In this document: piece after piece, positions 1 to 12,991 of the stretch
Numbering within the stretch: position 1 is the stretch's first letter
Layout: each line of letters begins with the position of its first letter
From: Sipunculus nudus
Taxonomy: Eukaryota; Annelida; Sipuncula; Golfingiida; Sipunculidae
NCBI GenBank assembly: GCA_026874595.1
Contig: CM049322.1
Coordinates: 49,141,340-49,205,339 of the forward strand
DNA: 64,000 bases
Direction of reading: 5' to 3'
Notes under the pieces: model-generated
The model's database searches: none
What the model saw: the letters and a program-made list of their open reading frames with translations, nothing else
What the model was told of the DNA's origin: nothing
Program-made: the position numbers and the translations under genes

Positions 1-212
1 GTGCTGTGGACACAGTTCCATGCAAAATATAGTATTCTTTTCATTCCTCTTGCTCAATATATGATGTAGGGGCTTGTGATCTTAATTACTGTATCAAAAG
101 GAAATTCTGATGAACCATTTAGGATCACACAAAGATATGAAACAAGTTTGCCCCACCTGTAGGCTATATAAACCCATCAGTTACCTGATAAGGAAATATG
201 TAAAATTTTATT

Positions 213-1400
213 GAACTAGATGTGTCGGTACAACACGAATGCCCCCGCCTGGGGCAAATTAGAAACATTTAGAAAATTTTGAAAAATTTATAAGTTCAAG
301 AGGTGTCGTTTGGTCAAAAGTAGGTCAACAAGGGCAAAATGCAAACTCGATCTGTAACGGGTCATTATCAAGCAACACACCAAAAATCATGCCAGTATAT
401 GCAGGCATTGTGAAAAAAAATCCATGTGCATTTTCCATAAAAATTTCTGTCTTTCATGAAATTTTCTATGTTAAGGAGCCATAAAACAATCAAAAGTAGG
501 TCAACCGGGGCGAAACGCGAACTCAATCTTTAACTGTCATTATCTACCCACACATAAAAAATCAGGGTGGTATCTGCAGGCATTGAGGAAAAAAAGTTTG
601 TACATATGCATTTGTTATGAAAATTTATATTTTTCAAGAAACTATGTTCAGGAGCAGTCAAATGGTCAAAAGTAGGTCAACTGAGAGAAAACATGAACTC
701 CATCTGTAACTGGTCATTATCTGCCTACACACCAAAAATCAGGCCCGTATCTGCAGGCACTGCGAAAAAAAGCCCATACATGTGCACTTTTTTATGAAAT
801 TTTCTATGTGAGAGCACTGCAAAACGGTCAAAAATAGGTCAACTGGGACAAAACGTGAACCCGATCTGTAACTGGTCATTATCTGCCAACACACCAAAAA
901 TCAGGCCAATATCTGCAGGTATTGTGAAGAAAAGTCTGTACAAGTGTATTTGTCATGAAAATTTATATTTTACATGAAATTTTCTATGTTCAGGAGCCGT
1001 AAAACAGTCAGAAGTAGGTCAACTGGGACGAAACGCGAACTGGATCTGTAACTGGTCATTATCTGCCTACACGCCAAAAATCAGGCCAATTTCTGCAGGC
1101 ACTGCGAAAAAAAGTCCGTACATGAGTATTTGTCATGAAAATTTCTATTTTTCATGAAATTTTCTAAGTTTAGGAGCCGTAAAACGGTCAAAAGTAGGTC
1201 AACCGGGATGAAACGGGAACTCTATCTGTAACTGGTCTATATCTGCCCACACACCAAAAATTAGGCCAATACCTGCAGGCATTGCGAAAAAAGTCTGTAC
1301 AACGGTTTGATTTCGGAATGACAGAAGGACGGAAGGACGGAATGAGGGACATGGGTAAAACTATATGCCCTGGCCACTTTGTGGCGGGGGCATAAAAATA
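213..1400. mobile_element. Tandem-core element with six ~162-180-bp repeats and inverted ends
   Basis: AGTAGGTCAAC-type unit starts recur near 321, 497, 672, 834, 1014 and 1194. Each unit carries GATCTGTAACTGGTCATTAT, CACCAAAAATCAGGCC and TCATGAAATTTTCTATG. The core is flanked by ATGCCCCCGCC (239-249) and its exact inverse GGCGGGGGCAT (1383-1393). The right end folds as a hairpin with loop TTT. No coding capacity. The layout recalls bivalve 'pearl'-type or Helitron-like non-autonomous elements. The same 5' end recurs at 62805. Confidence 0.7.
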
Positions 1401-1840
1401 GCAGCAGCAGAGATATGCAGTTAAAGAATGGGGCCAGACAGACTAACAAGGCTTATTTTAATAATCCTCCCTACTTATGACATGGGACTTAAACAGAAAC
1501 ATTAAGAAACCGTAAACATGAATGATACTTACAGTGTCAGGCTGTCAATGCAAATTACACACATCAGAGCAGCTGTATATCTGGTTGTCTACAAATAAAC
1601 AAAATTATATCAACATGTGTCATATTAAAGAACATAACTATCATTAAATAAATATTGCAAAAAGAAATGTCATCATTATAAAAGACAGAACACCAAAGAT
1701 TGTGTTCCAACTGAAATACAAATCTAAAAGGAAACTAGAATTTCTTGCGGTGCCATAGTATCCCAAGACAAACCCTCCACCCCCCACCCCCCACCCCCCC
1801 ATTTAGATGAGGTCCTATCTTCAGCAGCATTTACTGACAC
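1401..1840. other. AT-rich spacer with a C-rich tract
   Basis: No gene or RNA signal seen. Contains CCACCCCCCACCCCCCACC-like sequence at about 1778-1800. Confidence 0.5.
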
Positions 1841-2450
1841 TTGGAAAGTGACCTTACCATGCAAGATTTCAGGCCAAGACACTGATCCACTACTGAGAAA
1901 AGTGCATCAATGTATTAATTGTATAAACATACTAAAATTTCAGGCTTATACATCCATCCACTCCTCAGATATGAGGGTATGTCTGGTTGACAAAAAAACT
2001 CCCAAGATAGATGTACAAGTAAAATTTCAGACCACACATTGAAAGACTCCTGAGATATGACCAATATTCACCTAAAACCTAAAATTGAAACTAGATGGTG
2101 CCACCAGTATTGAATATGAGATGGAGGTATCCAAGATCTATGGACATGCAAGCACAATTTCAGGCCAATACTGGAAATCATTCCAGAGAAAAGGACAATT
2201 TATACCATGACATCAGTAAGGTAGATGGCGCCACCTGTCTGGTTGATGAGAAAACTCTCCAAGATTGATGTACATGCCAAATTTCAGACCAATACATTGA
2301 ACCACTCCTGAGATATGAGCAATTTTCACCTAAAGCAAACGTACAGATGACCGCCATATAATCACGGTTAAGATGGCACTACCAGTCTTGAATATAAGAT
2401 GGAGGTATCCAAGATCAATGAACACTGATTTTCAGCCCACTCCGTCCATT
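1841..2450. repeat. Degenerate modular repeats, three or more units
   Basis: Blocks such as GGTGCCACCAGT, ATCCAAGATCTATGGACATGCA, ATTTCAGGCCAATAC and CCTGAGATATGA recur about every 130-190 bases. They follow the same order as the intact arrays at 6.2-7.3 and 31.9-34.1 kb. Confidence 0.55.
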
Positions 2451-2836
2451 AGTTTTTTTACTTATAATGCTCACAGTACTGTCTAGTGGCAATGATGGGG
2501 TATTCAACAGCATGGAAACAAGAAAAGGACAGAAAGTGGTGCCACCCATCTTCTGCAGAAGACAACACTATCCAAGATCTTCGAACAACCTGATTTTGGG
2601 ATCAATCCATGCAGGATTTCTTGAGATATTCAAGAATTTGTGTGATTTTCCCCCAAATTGGACCTATTCAAAGTCAAGGACACTCCAAGTAAAGGTAATG
2701 ACCTCATTTTAAGTAGGCGTCGTCCTCTCACCCATATCAATACATACACCAAGTTTGGTAAAGATTTGTGAAATATTTTTTTAGTTTTTGCGCCAACAAG
2801 ATTTATATGCGGCGGCAGGACCAGTATGAAAACATA

Positions 2837-2863
2837 GTATCCCCCGACTTTGTCGGGGGATAC
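2837..2863. repeat. Perfect 12-bp hairpin with TTT loop
   Basis: GTATCCCCCGAC, TTT, GTCGGGGGATAC, preceded by AAAACATA. It resembles the hairpin end of the element at 213-1400 and probably marks the 3' end of a related element. Confidence 0.75.
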
Positions 2864-2929
2864 AATAAAATAAGACAGTCCTTTCATTGTTAAAGGTCCA
2901 AAGATTCTGCCAAAATCATTCAAGTAAAC

Positions 2930-3570
2930 TTGTTCAAAGGCCCCCTAAGAATCGTTTTTATGCAAGGTTACAAAAGTTGAAATCTCATCAATTTTGCAGA
3001 AGAAAACCATTGCAGCCCTCAGTTTGAAATAGGCTTACTAATGGCCACAAGACCAACTTCAGCTTTTGTTTAACTCTACAAAAAAATCAACAAAACCAAA
3101 TCTATCCTTATACAATTGAAAGAACCCTATCATAGGATAATTCTTGATAAAAACTATATGATTTAGCTTAACAGTTTCACCATAAAACATTTTTTAGCTG
3201 AAAGAGGCTAAAATTATAAGAATTTTTTCTGTAAAAAAAACAGGTCAATGTAGGTGGTGCCACAAAATCTGCAATTTCAATTGTGTCTCATGTGACTAAC
3301 ATTTGCACAAAACTTGGTGATATTAGCTTTCTGAGATTCCGATGTTAGTATCCTTAGTTGGCCAAATGAATTAATTCAAATTCCTGTAACTCGGCCAAAA
3401 TTCATCAAACCTAAACCATTTGAACATACTTAAGAGAGATTGTTTCAGAGATTATTACTCAGTTTTTTATTGATGTTGACCATAATCTCAAACAAAAGTT
3501 TACAGAATCAGTGGAATATTTTTAATCTGTGGCCAATTTAGACCTGTTGTCTAAATGTTTGTTGGAGGTT
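2930..3570. repeat. Worn copy of the 34.6-kb / 52.6-kb repeat tail
   Basis: Contains GTCAATGTAGGTGGTGCCAC, TTGGTGATATTAGC and CTGTAACTCGGCCAAAA, in the same order as at 34670-35185 and 52620-53095. No gene. Confidence 0.5.
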
Positions 3571-4435
3571 GCATGAAGGCTTATTTTGGCTTCACTCCAT
3601 TTGGAACAGGACTTTGAAACAAGGGACACATGGGTCACTGTGCTCAGCTGAAGTTGACCTTGAAGGTAAAAATCTAAAATAATATCAAATGGAGCTCAAG
3701 TGTAAGAGGAAGAGGTAATAAAGGCCATGGTTGGTTTATATGATTGGTTTGTATTGATGAGCAAGAAATTTTTGCAATAATATTTTGTGACCTGACCATG
3801 TGTTTCCTAATGTTGAAACTGAAGCATGTGAGCAGGTTGTGAACAAATGATCTACAGCTATTACCATGATCATTAGTTGGCTTTTTGATTAACTGTTGAC
3901 ATTTCAGTAGTTTACAAATTTGTTCAATTGAATCTATTTTTTTAATATATATTATTAAATATATATGCATTTTTTTATGAAATGTATACAGTTGAAATAT
4001 AACTAATTAACAACATAAAACAGGGCAAACAAAGCCTGATCTAAAATTCTGCTGAGGCAGGAAAATAATGAACAAATGCTTGTATTAAATCCTTATTTTT
4101 TTATCACATCAACTTTTTTTTTAATTTAAGTTTATATTTCTATACATTTCCAATATAACAGATATATCTGAATATAAAAGTTGATTCATAATTCTCAACT
4201 GCATCATCATAAATCTCAATCTTGTCAGATAACACCACAACATGCATACAAATGTTTGTAAACTGAACTTCTAAAACTGAATTATCATATATCTCAATCA
4301 GGTAACACCACACCATGCGTACAATGTTTATTATTTTTTTACCTTAAAAATATATCTTTTTAATTTGCAAAACAAATTTCATAACAGTCTTAATTTCTTT
4401 CAAGTATAAAGGAAATATATAGGAGAATACTCCTG
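3571..4435. other. AT-rich spacer
   Basis: No coding or RNA gene seen. Near 3621 an imperfect copy of the element-start motif occurs (GGGACACATGGGTCACTGTG followed by CTCAGCTGA). Confidence 0.45.
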
Positions 4436-4717
4436 GTAAATATAAGAAAAACAGATAATTGGTTTGATAAAAGGCGCCCCTGAAGTGTGATAATAGGTTT
4501 TCAATTGAAATTTGAGGTTTTTCCTGAATTTCTCAAAGGAAAGAAGCCACAGTGACCCAGATTTTGGTATTTTAGGAGATCTTTGGGATATCTAACAGTA
4601 CTTAATATTCAAATTTAGGTCTCACTGCTTCAAAATGTGCCAGTCTAAAGGATGGACACATGATGGACAATGGACCACGACCTTAGCTCATATGACTTAT
4701 AGTCAGCAGAGCATAAA
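4436..4717. mobile_element. Truncated end of the 2.6-kb element family
   Basis: Matches the end part of the copy at 10377-12991: TGAGGTTTTTCCT, AATTTCTCAAAGGAA and GGAGATCTT, then a worn terminal hairpin with TTAGCTCATATGACTTATAG at 4683-4702. About 280 bases remain. Confidence 0.55.
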
Positions 4718-5440
4718 ATTCAAATGAATATCGTATCATGATGAAGATAACTGCGTTAATTTTGGGGAGAATTAATTCAGGTGAGAAACTGTATTGGATA
4801 CTATTTAGAAAGAATTTCATGAATAACAGATTTTTGGCAAGTCCTCGTGGCACCACCAACCTAATTAAATATGTACAGAATTTTTCCAAGAATCAAACTT
4901 AGGCAAGATATTTCATTTGTTGACATTTCTGACCTCATTAAATATGCGTGGTTCTTGACCATAATCAGGGAGATAAATTTAGGCGAGATAATCTACTGGC
5001 AAGTAGTTTCCTGAAAATCCATCAGTCCTGGCAAGTTATCGGCTAAACACCAAAAGTTAACGTATAAACAGACAGATAGTTGGACTGTGGGTATACCATA
5101 ATATGTCCTGTCATAGACGGCCATTTTTTTTTTACTCAGGGGGGCACTCATGATTGACACACACTTGACCTGAGAAACCAACCTTTTTTCTTAAAATATT
5201 GATAATTACCAATAATCATGCATGTAATAAGGTTCTATCAGAGTATGATGGAGAAAGGCAGGTATTTATAATGTAATTGTTTGTTGATGCACTGGCACCT
5301 TTTATTATGTTGACTCAAAAATATATTAAGAAATAATTCATGAGTTTTTCTACAAGGATAGCTTTATGAGGCTTTTCCAAAATATGGGTCCTGAGATCAG
5401 TTTGATGCCAACTTATCTTTCCAAACCAGAGTTATCATCC
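4718..5440. other. AT-rich spacer with faint modular repeat
   Basis: A GTGGCACCACC block near 4848 and related phrases suggest worn repeat units. No gene seen. Confidence 0.35.
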
Positions 5441-5915
5441 AGACTAATTTATGAATGGATGGGCCCTGTGACCATGACCTTTGACTTAGTGACCCAAAAA
5501 GGAACCTGTCCCTATTGGCAGGAGCATCAAGTGGAAGACAGAAGGTTTTGGATGAAAAGTTTGGCATAAAATGCATCCATTACCTTTTTAAAGAAGTTTT
5601 TCCTGTAAACTTTACCTTTGATCTCATGACCCCGAAATCAATAGAGTGGTGGGCCATATACAAGTTTGAAACCAGTATTTCAATCAAAATTGTAGTTGTT
5701 ATCTGGAAACTAATACTAAAACTAGTGGAGAGATGGTCCCTGTGACCTTGACCTTTGAGCTTTTGGCCAAAAGATCAATCAGGTTCTTCCCCTATTGCCA
5801 GGTCAGCTATATGTGCATTATGGAAGGGCTGCGATGAAAAGTAGGGCTTAAAATGCATAGAAAACCTTTCTAAATGAATGGGTACTGTGACCTTGACCTT
5901 TGACCTTACTGTCCT
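5441..5915. repeat. Degenerate repeats with TGACCT half-site clusters
   Basis: Four units ending CTGTGACC(T/A)TGACCTTTGA near 5466, 5590, 5739 and 5883, separated by CCCTATTG-CAGG and GATGAAAAGT blocks. At 5888-5906 three TGACCT half-sites stand at spacings 0 and 1. The same family lies at 57.9-58.4 kb. Confidence 0.65.
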
Positions 5916-6174
5916 ATGATCAACAAGTGACCCATGGGTCATGACGCTCAGCTGACTGGGAAGAGATTCACAAAAGGAAATTTTATCATCAGAATGGTAG
6001 ATACCCATTCAACTGAAGCATCAAACAGATTAACCAACAGGCCAAGATTTAGTCTGTATTTATATATCTGAAAATAGAGAAAAAATGTGTAAACTTTAAA
6101 AACTAGAATACGGGTAGCCGACAAGTGACTACGTGTATCTGCCAAAATCAGAGTGAAGTGAGGCATGGACTGAG

Positions 6175-7330
6175 TGGCAAGGGGAAACAGAGTGAGGTAT
6201 GTTGCATATTAGCATGGATGTCTGCAGCCTAAATGTGTATGTAGGTTGTGCAACCTACCACAAATCCAGAAAGCTGTCCAAGTTGTATACATATGCAAAA
6301 TTTAAGGCAGAAAAGTCAAACCACTACATGGATATGAGTGATTTTAGCCCACGGCAGACAAACAGACAGACGCTGTGCAAAAATGGTTGCAGTTTTGTGT
6401 ATGATAAAGACCTATGTGAGATCTAAACACAAGCACAATTTTGGCCCAATTGGTCAAATGGTTCCTGAGATATTAGCTTGGATGTGTGCAGCGTTAACTA
6501 GAATGTAGGTGGCGCCACCTGTCATAAAATCAAGAAAGCTATCCAGGATGTATAAACCTGCAAAATTTTAGGCAGTTATGTCAAACCACTACAGAGAAAT
6601 GAGTGATTTTAGGCCACGGCAGACCAACAGACAGACGCTGTGCAAAATGTGCAAAAATGGTTGCAGGTGGCCCCTCCAGTTTTGTGTATGATAAAGACCT
6701 ATGTGAGATCTATACACATGCAAAATTTTGGCCCAATCGTTCAAACGGTTCCCGAGATATGAGCTTGGATGTCTGCAGCATAAACTAGAATAAAGGTGGC
6801 GCCACCTGTCATAAAATCAAGAAAGCTATCCAGGATGTATAAAACTGCAAAATTTTAGGCAGATATGTCAAACCACTGCCGAGATATGAGTGACATTATT
6901 GCACGGCAGACAAACAGACAGATGCTGTGCAAAAATGGTTGCAGGTGGCGCCACCAGTTTAGCGTATGATAAAGAGCTATGTTAGATCTATGTACATGCA
7001 AAATTTTGGCCCGATCGGTCAAACGGTTCTCGAAATATGAGCTTGGATGTCATCAGTGTGAATGAGAATGTAGGTGGCGCCACCTGTCATGAAATCAAGA
7101 AAGCTATCCAGGATGTATACGCATGCCGAATTTCAGGTGAATTAGTCAATTCACTGCAGAGATATGAGTGATTTTAACCAAAGGCAGATGAACAGATGGA
7201 CACTGTGCAAACATGGTTACAGGTGGCGCCACCATTTTTTGTGTATGTTATAGAGCTATCCAAGGGCTACATTAGTATAGATTTTATTTCCTGATCAGTC
7301 AAACGGTTCCCGAGATATGAGCTTGGAAAG
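6175..7330 (+). repeat. ~278-bp dimeric modular array (about 4 units)
   Basis: GGTGGCGCCACC or a near match occurs near 6510, 6795, 6944, 7073 and 7222, alternately followed by TGTCATAAAATCAAGAAAGC and AGTTT(A/T)G-GTATGATAAAG. Same family as 31880-34090 but more diverged. Confidence 0.75.
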
Positions 7331-7389
7331 CTGATAAAATCAAGTCCCAGAGGAGCTCTCTGGAAACGAACGCGGCAACGGCGGAGGAA

Positions 7390-7435
7390 CCCGGTCAAAA
7401 ACATAGTATCCACAAAACTTCGTTTTGGCGTGTAC
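7390..7435. repeat. Degenerate hairpin end
   Basis: AAAAACATAGTATCC leads into CAAAACTTCGTTTTGG and GTGTAC, similar in plan to the hairpin end at 2829-2863. It sits between the two arrays and may mark an older element boundary. Confidence 0.35.
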
Positions 7436-7444
7436 AAAAACACA

Positions 7445-9640
7445 GGTGGCTCCACCAGTCTGCAGAAACTAATAAAAACACTTACAAACATCAATATCCA
7501 TGCAAAGAATCATGGTGATCTCCCCATTAGTTGTTCAGATACTTCAGCTTTTGTATCAAATTGTCCATTATTCTGAGGGATACTTCGGAGTCCTATAGCT
7601 TGAAGGATATGGGTAACAGAGACCTAATTTTAAGTTTCCACAGGCACTTTTCATGGGCCTTCTTGCATGTCAAGAATGAAGATTCTAGGTCCAGTTGTTG
7701 CGATTTGTACCCTGTTGACAGATAACCACATCTTTAAAGGTATCAAAAAAAGAGAAAAAAAATCGTAAAAATTTGAAAAAAATAGAGGTGGCACACCCAG
7801 TCTGCAGAAACTGATGGAACATCTCATGATCAATATGTATGCCGAAAATCATGACCATCAGTGTTGTAGTTATTGAGATACTGCAGTTTTTTAATCAAAT
7901 TTTCCATTATTCTGGGGGGTAATTTGGAGCCATACAGCTTAAAGAATATGGGTAACAAAGACCTAATTTCAGGTTTCCATGGAGACTTTTCATGGGTCTC
8001 CCTGTGCGTCAAGAATGAAGATTCTAGGTCCAGTTTTAATGATTTGTGCCCTGTTAACAGATGTTCATAACTTTAAAGGTCTCAAAAATAGAGAAAAAAT
8101 TCGTAAAAAAACCCGAACAAATTCAGGTGGTGCCACCAGTCTGCAGAAACTGATGAAACACTCCATGATCAATATCCATGAAAACAATTATGGTGATCTC
8201 TGCATTAGTTGTTCAGATACTTCAGCTTTTGTATCAAATTTTCCATTATTCTGAGCTGTACTTTGAAGTGCCATAGCTCAAAGGATATGGGTAACAGAGA
8301 CCTAATTTCAGGTGTCCATGGAGACTTATCATGGGTCTCCCTGTGTGTCAACAATGAAGATTCTAGGTCCAGTCCTTACGATTTGTACCCTGTTGACAGA
8401 TAACTACATCCTGAAAGGTCTCGAAAATAGAGAAAAAAAAATTGTGAAAATTTTAAAAATACAGGTGGCACCACCAGTCTGCAGGTACTGATGAAACACC
8501 TCTTGATCAATATGTATGCCAAAAATCATGACCATCAGTGTTGTAGTTATTGAGATGTTGCAGTTTGTTTTTATCAAATTTTCCATTATTCTGGGGGGTT
8601 ATTGGGAGCCCCCCATAGCTCAAAGGATATGGGTAACAGAGACCTTATTTCAGGTTTCCATGCAGACTTTTTATGGACCTCTTAGTGTGTCAAGAATGAA
8701 GATTCTAGGTCCAGTCTTTATGATTTGTGCACTGTTAACAGCTGTTCACATTTTTAAATTCGTAAAAAAATCGAAAAATTCAGGTGGCGCCACCAGTCTG
8801 CAGGAAGTGATGGAACATCATGATCAATACGTATGCCAAAAATCATGACCATCAGTCAAGTAGTTAATGAGATATTGAAGTTTTTGTATGAAATTTTTTA
8901 CTTTTCCGGGGGGTACTTTGGGGCCCCATAGCTCGAAGGATATGGGTAACAGAGATCTAATTTATGGTTTCCACGGAGACATAATAGGTTTCTCAGTGTG
9001 TCAAGAATGAAGATTCTAGGTCCAGCAGTTACGATTTGTGCCACGTTAACAGATGACAGCATCTTAATTAAAACGTCTCAAAAATAGAGGAAAAAATTGT
9101 AAAAAAATCGAAAAATACAGGTGGCGCCACCAGTCTGCAGGAACTTATGTAACATCTCATGATCAATATGTATGCCAAAAATCATGACCATCAGTGTTGT
9201 AGTTATTGAGATATTGAAGTTTTTGTATGAAATTTTTTACTATTCTGGGGGGTACTTTGGGGCCCCATAGCTCGAAGGATATGGGTAACAGAGACCTAAT
9301 TTCTGGTTTCCAAGGAGATTTTTCATGGACCTCTCAGTGTATCAAGAATTAAGATTCTAGGTCTAGGCTTTACGATTTGTGCCTTGTTAACAGATGTTCA
9401 CATTTTTAAACGTCTCAAAAATAGAGAAAAAAATTTGTAAAAAATGGAAAAATACAGGTGGCGCCACCAGTCTGCAGGAAGTGATGGAACATCTCATGAT
9501 CAATATGTATGCCAAAATTCATGACCATCAGTCAAGTAGTTAATGAGATATTGAAGTTTTTGTATGAAAACCCCATAGCTCGAAGGATATGGGTAACAGA
9601 GACCTAATTTCTGGTTTCCAAGGAGATTTTTCATGGACCT
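7445..9640 (+). repeat. ~337-bp tandem array, seven units
   Basis: Units begin near 7445, 7786, 8126, 8463, 8782, 9119 and 9456 (periods 341, 340, 337, 319, 337, 337). Each has a GGTGGCGCCACC-type palindrome, AGTCTGCAGGAACTGATG, ATGATCAATATGTATGCC, CATTATTCTGGGGGGTACTT, GCTCAAAGGATATGGGTAAC and GATTCTAGGTCCAG. Short open frames within are repeat artefacts. Confidence 0.85.
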
Positions 9641-9776
9641 CTCAGAATCCCAAGTTACAAGGTTCTAGGTTCAGCGGTTAGGATTTGTGCCTGGTTAACG
9701 GACGGACAGATTGACAGACGGACGACGGACAAAGAGTGATCGCTATAGCTCAGATGACTTTCAGTCAGCTGAGCTA

Positions 9777-10376
9777 ATAAGAGATCTTGCATCAGAGGTG
9801 GGCCATACTTAATTCAAGTTGGAAATCAATACGTGAATCCAAACTGGATTTATCATCAGGAAACAAAGTTGACAGACATACAGAAAGACAAACAGACAGA
9901 CGGACATGGTGATTTATATAGGGCATCCACTTATTCAACAGGACCCTTATAAACAACACATGGCTTCAGGACACAGATGAACCACAATTGCGAACCTGAT
10001 AGTATAATATGGCAGTCTCAAAATAAAGGAAAATATGCATAAAAAATAGAAAAAAATACATGTGGCGCCACCAGTCTTTGGAACTGAAATAACCAAACAT
10101 AATCAATAAACACACCAGCTTTCGGGACACTGGCTGAAACAACTGCTGGGAAACCAACATAATTGCGGCCATTTGGTCTAAATTAGTGGCCCATGGGCCA
10201 TGACGCTCAGCTGAATTCAAGGAATGCTGAACAGTGAGCAAAATGACTGCCAGAGTGTAGACTAATCATGAATTTTGTGGAGAGTCCTAAGAAATGGGTT
10301 TCAGTGGGCTTTTGGACAGATGACAACTCATAAATGACAGGCTCATAAATTGAAAGAAAAATGCGTAAAAATTTGA
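9777..10376. other. Spacer with a second element start
   Basis: Contains TGGCCCATGGGCCA (10187-10200), a perfect palindrome, followed by TGACGCTCAGCTGA. A lone GTGGCGCCACCAGTCT block is near 10063. No gene. Confidence 0.5.
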
Positions 10377-12991
10377 AAACAAGGGACCGATGGGTCACGG
10401 CGGTCAGCTGTTATATATGATAAAAAAATAAGTTTAGAAATGAGGCACATGTTGATTTTGTGTGGTAATAAATATAAGCTGTATTATGAGTTGTTGTTGT
10501 TTAGCTTATGTATGATTTTGATAGTACCTTTGGAGACAGGGAAGAGGATTGATTTCATTTATTTTGTTAACAAATGGAGTACTATTGTCACACAGATTTT
10601 GACTTGGCTATATAACTTATAAGCAGAACATATAATATGAGTTTAACTATTTCTTTTAAAAAATTACAAATATTGTCCCAAATATAATTTTTATTAAAAA
10701 TAATAAGAGAATCATATGATTTTTTAAAATGAAATATAACTGAAATGATTATTAAAATAATATTAAAGAATATATTCATGAATGCATTCATGAATACATT
10801 TTGAAAGAATTTGCACTGGTATTCATATACTTTCATTTTTACCTGAATTCCCATTTTTTATGCAAGAAATTTTATAATGGAGTACATATTCATATTTAAA
10901 TACAATTGCAAAGTATTCGCACAATGTCTGGCATTTATTCAGTTTTCACAAAATAATGATGCTGAGAATCCAGAATATACAAAATTCACATATTTAAATA
11001 ATGATCGTAATTACCTGGTTTTATGGCTTATTTATATAAAAAAAAATAAATGTAATATATTCATTTTGGACTAATTTCACATCAATGTACACACTAGACA
11101 CAGTAGGAACCTAGATTAATATTATGAACTGCATCTTTGTCTATCATTAATTTCCTTCATATGGTCCCTAATGATTAGTAATGAATAATTTGATTTACTT
11201 TTTTATCATCAAAATTGAACTGAAAATTACCATAGGTGACTGCATGGTGTTATTTGGAATACGTGACATTCTATCCATCGATACAAGATTCATCAGTAAC
11301 TGCAAGTTAATTTCCTGTTATTATAAACTAACAAATTCCCTTTCTATTTTTCTTTAATTTGTTATTAAAAACCAATAAAAATTTATTAATTTATTGTTTA
11401 TTGTTATGTTGTTGGTTAAAACTACTAGATGAGTCGGGTTGGACACCTGGATCAACTGTGGCTGGCCATAAGCTGCCTGGCTGCCCCAGTGTATGCCTCC
11501 CCTCAAGCATGCATAATTTGCTGAAAGTTCAACAAGGTCAACGTACAGGTGACTCAAGAGGGGCTGATGAGAGCCAATGTCTGACATGGTCTCATAAAAA
11601 CATTAATAAAAGCTACAATTTTTGGCCAATTTCTTTCAGCTTTCTAAACGGGAAAGCTGAAATCGTTATGTGTGCATGATATAAAAATTATATCAACAGT
11701 GCTCACAGGAAACAAACGAGCCATTGTTAAAGTTGGACAAAATTTAAGGTATTAATTTTATATTTATACTAATAACTTATAAAATTTGAAAAATTCAGAA
11801 CTAATTTTGGGTATTCAATTGAATCTTGATTAAATAATGTTACATCCCTGACAAAAAATCTCCAGCTTCGGCAATCCTCTTGTTAAGGGAGTAAATATAT
11901 TTCTTGATTTAATACAAAGTGCATTACGTTTGGGCCCATAACTTAAAACAATTACGCAATACTGACATCATTTCTGGCATGTGCATAGAGAATGTATAGA
12001 AAAATATGTATATTTTATATGATTAAAGTCAGACCAGTGGTTTTGATATTAGGCAGTCTTGAAGTGTAACAATGGGTTTTAAATGGAAAAATGAAGTTTT
12101 TTTCATTAATATCTCGAAAGTATTCAGTCCTAGTGACCAAATTCTTGGCATGGTAGAGGATTTTGGAGACATCTAATTGTATGCCAAATTTTAGGAACTG
12201 AGAGCTGAAGCTGGGGAGCTGAGCTGTTGCAAACTGCATAACACTGGCTTGATGTAAACAATATGTTACATGGTGCTTGAAAACTTGAATGAAATCTACA
12301 GTTTTTGATCAACTGGTTTCAAATTTTTGGTGTTAACAGACAAAATGCTAACAAAAACATGCTGTGAAAATTAAATCCACAGTACTTACAGGAAAAAAAC
12401 GTGCCATGGTCAAGGTTGGGCAAAATTTAAGGTACCAATTTTTTATTTTTGTTAATATTTTTAAAAAATTAAAAGATTTTGATGTAATTTTGGGTATACA
12501 ATTTAATTTTGATTAACTAAAGTTATATTACTGGAAGAAAAGTCCATAGCTTTAACATGTTTTGTGTTAAGTGATCAAATATCTTTCCTGATTTTTTACA
12601 AAATGCATTATGTTTGGGCCCATTACTTTTTTAAATTATATAATGCAAACAATTTCTGGCATGTACATAGGAACTATATAGAGGAATATTTATGGTAAAT
12701 ATGAGGCAAAACAGATGAGTGGTTTTGATATTAGGCAGTCCTGAAGTGTGAAAATAGGTTTTTAATAAAAAAATTGAGGTTTTTCCTTAATTTCTCAAAG
12801 GAACGAAGTCGCAAAGACCCAGTTTTCGGCTTGGTAGGAGATCTTGGGGACATCTAACATAATGCAAAAATTTGAATTCCTAGGTCTTAGGGTTTCAAAA
12901 CGTGCCACATCTACAGACGGACGGACGGACAGACGGACGACAGACAATGGACCATGACTATAGCTCAGATGACTTATTGTCAGCTGAGCTA
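10377..12991 (+). mobile_element. 2.6-kb element, left arm of a distant inverted pair
   Basis: Begins AACAAGGGACCGATGGGTCA and ends at the hairpin 12961-12991 (arms TAGCTCAGATGACTT / TTGTCAGCTGAGCTA). It is matched almost end to end, in reverse, by 45821-48424. It is AT-rich. Its short open frames are not conserved as protein between the copies and carry no domain. It contains a 24-bp perfect palindrome at 10773-10796. Confidence 0.75.
10773..10796. repeat. 24-bp perfect palindrome inside the 2.6-kb element
   Basis: Left half TATTCATGAATG, right half its exact inverse. The same 24 bases recur in the other copy at 48002-48025. Confidence 0.85.

Larger units (their letters stand above)
5928..9776 (+). 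mobile_element. Composite non-autonomous element with two internal tandem arrays
   Basis: Starts at the 14-bp palindrome TGACCCATGGGTCA (5928-5941) followed by TGACGCTCAGCTGA. Ends at a hairpin (9746-9776) with arms TAGCTCAGATGACT and AGTCAGCTGAGCTA, preceded by GACGGACGACGGAC. Start and end share an inverted GCTCAGCTGA. Inside are a ~278-bp array (6175-7330) and a ~337-bp array (7445-9640). No transposase is seen. Whether all 3.85 kb moved as one unit is an inference. Confidence 0.5.

Noticed and set aside
213-1400. CRISPR-like regular repeats
   Set aside because: Units are 160-180 bases, directly abutting and without unique spacers, in eukaryotic DNA.
7445-9640. Autonomous transposon with reverse transcriptase or transposase
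   Set aside because: No frame shows a catalytic motif or the length expected. All elements found appear non-autonomous.
5928-9776. Many 60-110 codon frames in the tandem arrays (also 31.9-34.1 kb) as genes
   Set aside because: They recur because the DNA unit repeats, overlap on both strands and match no protein family. They are recorded only as a test in the findings.
10588-10854. Hydrophobic 88-codon frame, also at 47944-48150
   Set aside because: It lies in the 2.6-kb element and is AT-rich, with Ile/Phe/Asn/Lys bias expected of any open AT-rich stretch. The two copies differ by frame-altering changes near the end.
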